Assembly (NCBI GenBank): GCA_030038955.1 | Contig: JASHQV010000306.1 | Span: 1-5,470 of the forward strand | Reading direction: 5' to 3' | DNA length: 5,470 bases | Source of the DNA: Solirubrobacteraceae bacterium | Lineage (GTDB): Bacteria; Actinomycetota; Thermoleophilia; Solirubrobacterales; Solirubrobacteraceae | Part shown: piece after piece, positions 4,187 through 5,470 of the stretch | How the letters are laid out: the number at the start of each line of letters is the position of its first letter | Position numbering within the stretch: position 1 is the first letter of the stretch | Translations under genes and position numbers: made by a program | Notes under the pieces: model-generated | What the model was told of the DNA's origin: nothing | What the model saw: the letters and a program-made list of their open reading frames with translations, nothing else | Databases searched by the model: none

Positions 4187-5470
4187 GCGCGCGAGCATGC
4201 GCGAGGGGCCTCTCGCCGCTCTGTTCCGCAAGACCTCGGAGAGCGATCAGCAACCGGCCGCGAAAGACGCGCCTGCGGCCGAGACGGCTTCGGGGCGGCA
4301 ATCGAGCAAGCGCGCGGCCGGATCGCAAGCGGAGGAAGCGCAGCAGGAGCAGCCGCCGCAGGGGGTTCCGCCTGACGAGCAGCAGGCGGCGCGCGTTCCG
4401 ACCCCCCAGGAGCGCTTGCGCAACGCGTTCTCGGCGGATATCCCCAGCAGCCTGATGGAGCGTCCGGTGGGTCCGGAGGCCGTGCCTGGTCCCGCATCGG
4501 CGGCGGGAGGATCGCGGATCTCAGCTCCGGACGACGCGGGAGCGCGCGCGGAGGAGGACGTCTACGCGCGCAGCCAGCGCATCAGCGACGCCTTCGCCCC
4601 ACCGCAGCCGGTGGGGTCGCCGACGATCCGTGTGGTCGGCGTCGGCGGCGCCGGCGTCAACGCGGTCAACCGGATGATCGAGGCCGAGATCGAAGGTGTG
4701 GAGTTCGTCGCGATCAACACCGATCTTCAGTCGCTGCAGCAGTCCGCCGCCAGCGAGACGCTGCACATCGGCGACTCGGTCACGCGGGGGCTCGGGTCTG
4801 GCTCGGATCCGGAGCTGGGTCGGCAGGCGGCGCGCGACGCTTACGACCGGATCAAGGCGCTGCTGCGCGGCTCGGACATGGTGTTCATCGCCGCCGGCGC
4901 CGGCGGCGGCACCGGCACCGGCGCGGCGCCGGTGGTGGCCCAGATCGCCCGCGAGGTCGGCGCTCTCACCGTCGGCATCGTTACGCGTCCGTTCCAGTTC
5001 GAGGGGTCGCGGCGCAGCGGTCAGGCGGAGGCGGGAATCGCCGCCATGGCCGAAGAGGTCGACACGCTGATCGTCGTCCCCAACGAACGGCTGCTGACGG
5101 TGCTGGACCGCACCACCTCGATGCTCGACGCGTTCCGCGTCGCCGACGACGTGCTGCGTCAGGGGGTGCAGGGCGTTTCCGATCTCGTCACGCTGCCCGG
5201 GCTGATCAACCTCGATTTCGCGGACGTGCGAACGATCATGTCGGATGCCGGCAACGCGCTGCTGGGGATCGGCATGGGGACCGGTGAGCGCCGAGCGATC
5301 GATGCCGCCGAGGCCGCCGTCGCGTCGCCGCTGCTGGAGACGAGCATGGACGGCGCCTCGTCGATCCTGTTGTCGATCACGGGCGGCCCCGACCTGTCGC
5401 TGTGGGAGGTCAACGAGGCGGCCAAGGCGGTCGCCGAGGCCGCCCATCCGGACGCCAACATCATCTTCGG
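4173..5470 (+). CDS. ftsZ: FtsZ with long N-terminal extension (3' end beyond window)
   Basis: The open frame gives 432 codons before the window edge. FtsZ is the tubulin-like GTPase that polymerises into the cytokinetic ring. Residues 1-150 are a hydrophilic, Gln/Glu/Ala/Pro-rich, probably disordered extension; most FtsZ proteins have only about 10-30 residues here. The core starts at TIRVVGVGGAGVNAVNRM (151-168). It has NTD, the tubulin signature GGGTGTG (244-250), TRPFQFEG, and the T7 loop NLDFAD (346-351) with both aspartates that complete the neighbour's GTPase site, so it should be catalytically active. The sequence stops at DANIIFG, well into the C-terminal subdomain; the linker and C-terminal peptide that bind partners such as SepF are not visible. 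ATG 4173 is fixed by AAGGAGGT 8 nt upstream and overlaps parA by 14 nt. No dcw-cluster gene precedes it. It could be the sole FtsZ or a second, specialised copy. Confidence 0.93.
   Translation, partial: MTNPKRASMREGPLAALFRKTSESDQQPAAKDAPAAETASGRQSSKRAAGSQAEEAQQEQPPQGVPPDEQQAARVPTPQERLRNAFSADIPSSLMERPVGPEAVPGPASAAGGSRISAPDDAGARAEEDVYARSQRISDAFAPPQPVGSPTIRVVGVGGAGVNAVNRMIEAEIEGVEFVAINTDLQSLQQSAASETLHIGDSVTRGLGSGSDPELGRQAARDAYDRIKALLRGSDMVFIAAGAGGGTGTGAAPVVAQIAREVGALTVGIVTRPFQFEGSRRSGQAEAGIAAMAEEVDTLIVVPNERLLTVLDRTTSMLDAFRVADDVLRQGVQGVSDLVTLPGLINLDFADVRTIMSDAGNALLGIGMGTGERRAIDAAEAAVASPLLETSMDGASSILLSITGGPDLSLWEVNEAAKAVAEAAHPDANIIF

Noticed and set aside
4916..4934. Near-palindrome CACCGGCGC-G-GCGCCGGTG within ftsZ
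   Set aside because: Falls in the codons of the GTGTGAAPV signature, where protein constraint and GC-rich codon choice produce such symmetry.
4521..5447. Long - strand open frame opposite ftsZ
   Set aside because: Arg/Asp/His-rich translation typical of antisense frames in GC-rich DNA; the + strand encodes unmistakable FtsZ.

Overview
The window is a GC-rich (roughly two thirds or more G+C by eye), tightly packed bacterial chromosome segment. It carries five protein genes and no tRNA, rRNA, CRISPR array or insertion sequence that I can see. The best guess is a high-GC actinobacterium, possibly of the Thermoleophilia (Solirubrobacter/Conexibacter-like) branch. The reasons are the actinobacterial-type Rossmann motif of the XdhC protein, a pair of Get3/ArsA-like ATPases resembling the mycobacterial Rv3679/Rv3680 pair, and GTG starts. 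The class-level assignment is inference.

Left part (1-1270): a short upstream region leads into an XdhC/CoxI-family gene on the + strand. This is a maturation factor for molybdenum hydroxylases of the xanthine dehydrogenase/CO dehydrogenase family; no hydroxylase subunit lies in the window. Its likely ATG (179) has no Shine-Dalgarno of its own and sits in a small hairpin. A strong GGAGG instead serves a 16-17 codon out-of-frame leader ORF that overlaps the start, which suggests translational coupling or a sequence indel.

Middle part (1272-3337, - strand): two ArsA/Get3-like ATPases overlap by ATGA. The upstream protein keeps the signature-lysine P-loop but has lost the switch I aspartate. 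The downstream protein keeps the aspartate but has proline in place of the signature lysine. The two therefore look like halves of an obligate asymmetric heterodimer. The last gene meets xdhC tail-to-tail with a single base between stop codons.

Right part (3338-5470, + strand): an 81-bp divergent intergenic region, with matching inverted elements at its two ends, separates the ATPase pair from a parA-ftsZ operon. The ParA is a short Soj-like protein with no ParB partner visible. Its 3' end contains a full AAGGAGGT ribosome binding site for ftsZ, which starts 14 nt inside parA. The FtsZ runs off the window. It has a canonical GTPase core but is preceded by an unusual ~150-residue low-complexity N-terminal extension, and the left flank shows no dcw-cluster gene (no murC, ftsQ or ftsA). 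The most interesting feature is thus a cluster of three ParA/ArsA-class ATPases abutting an N-terminally extended FtsZ, with the ParA a candidate spatial regulator of that FtsZ.
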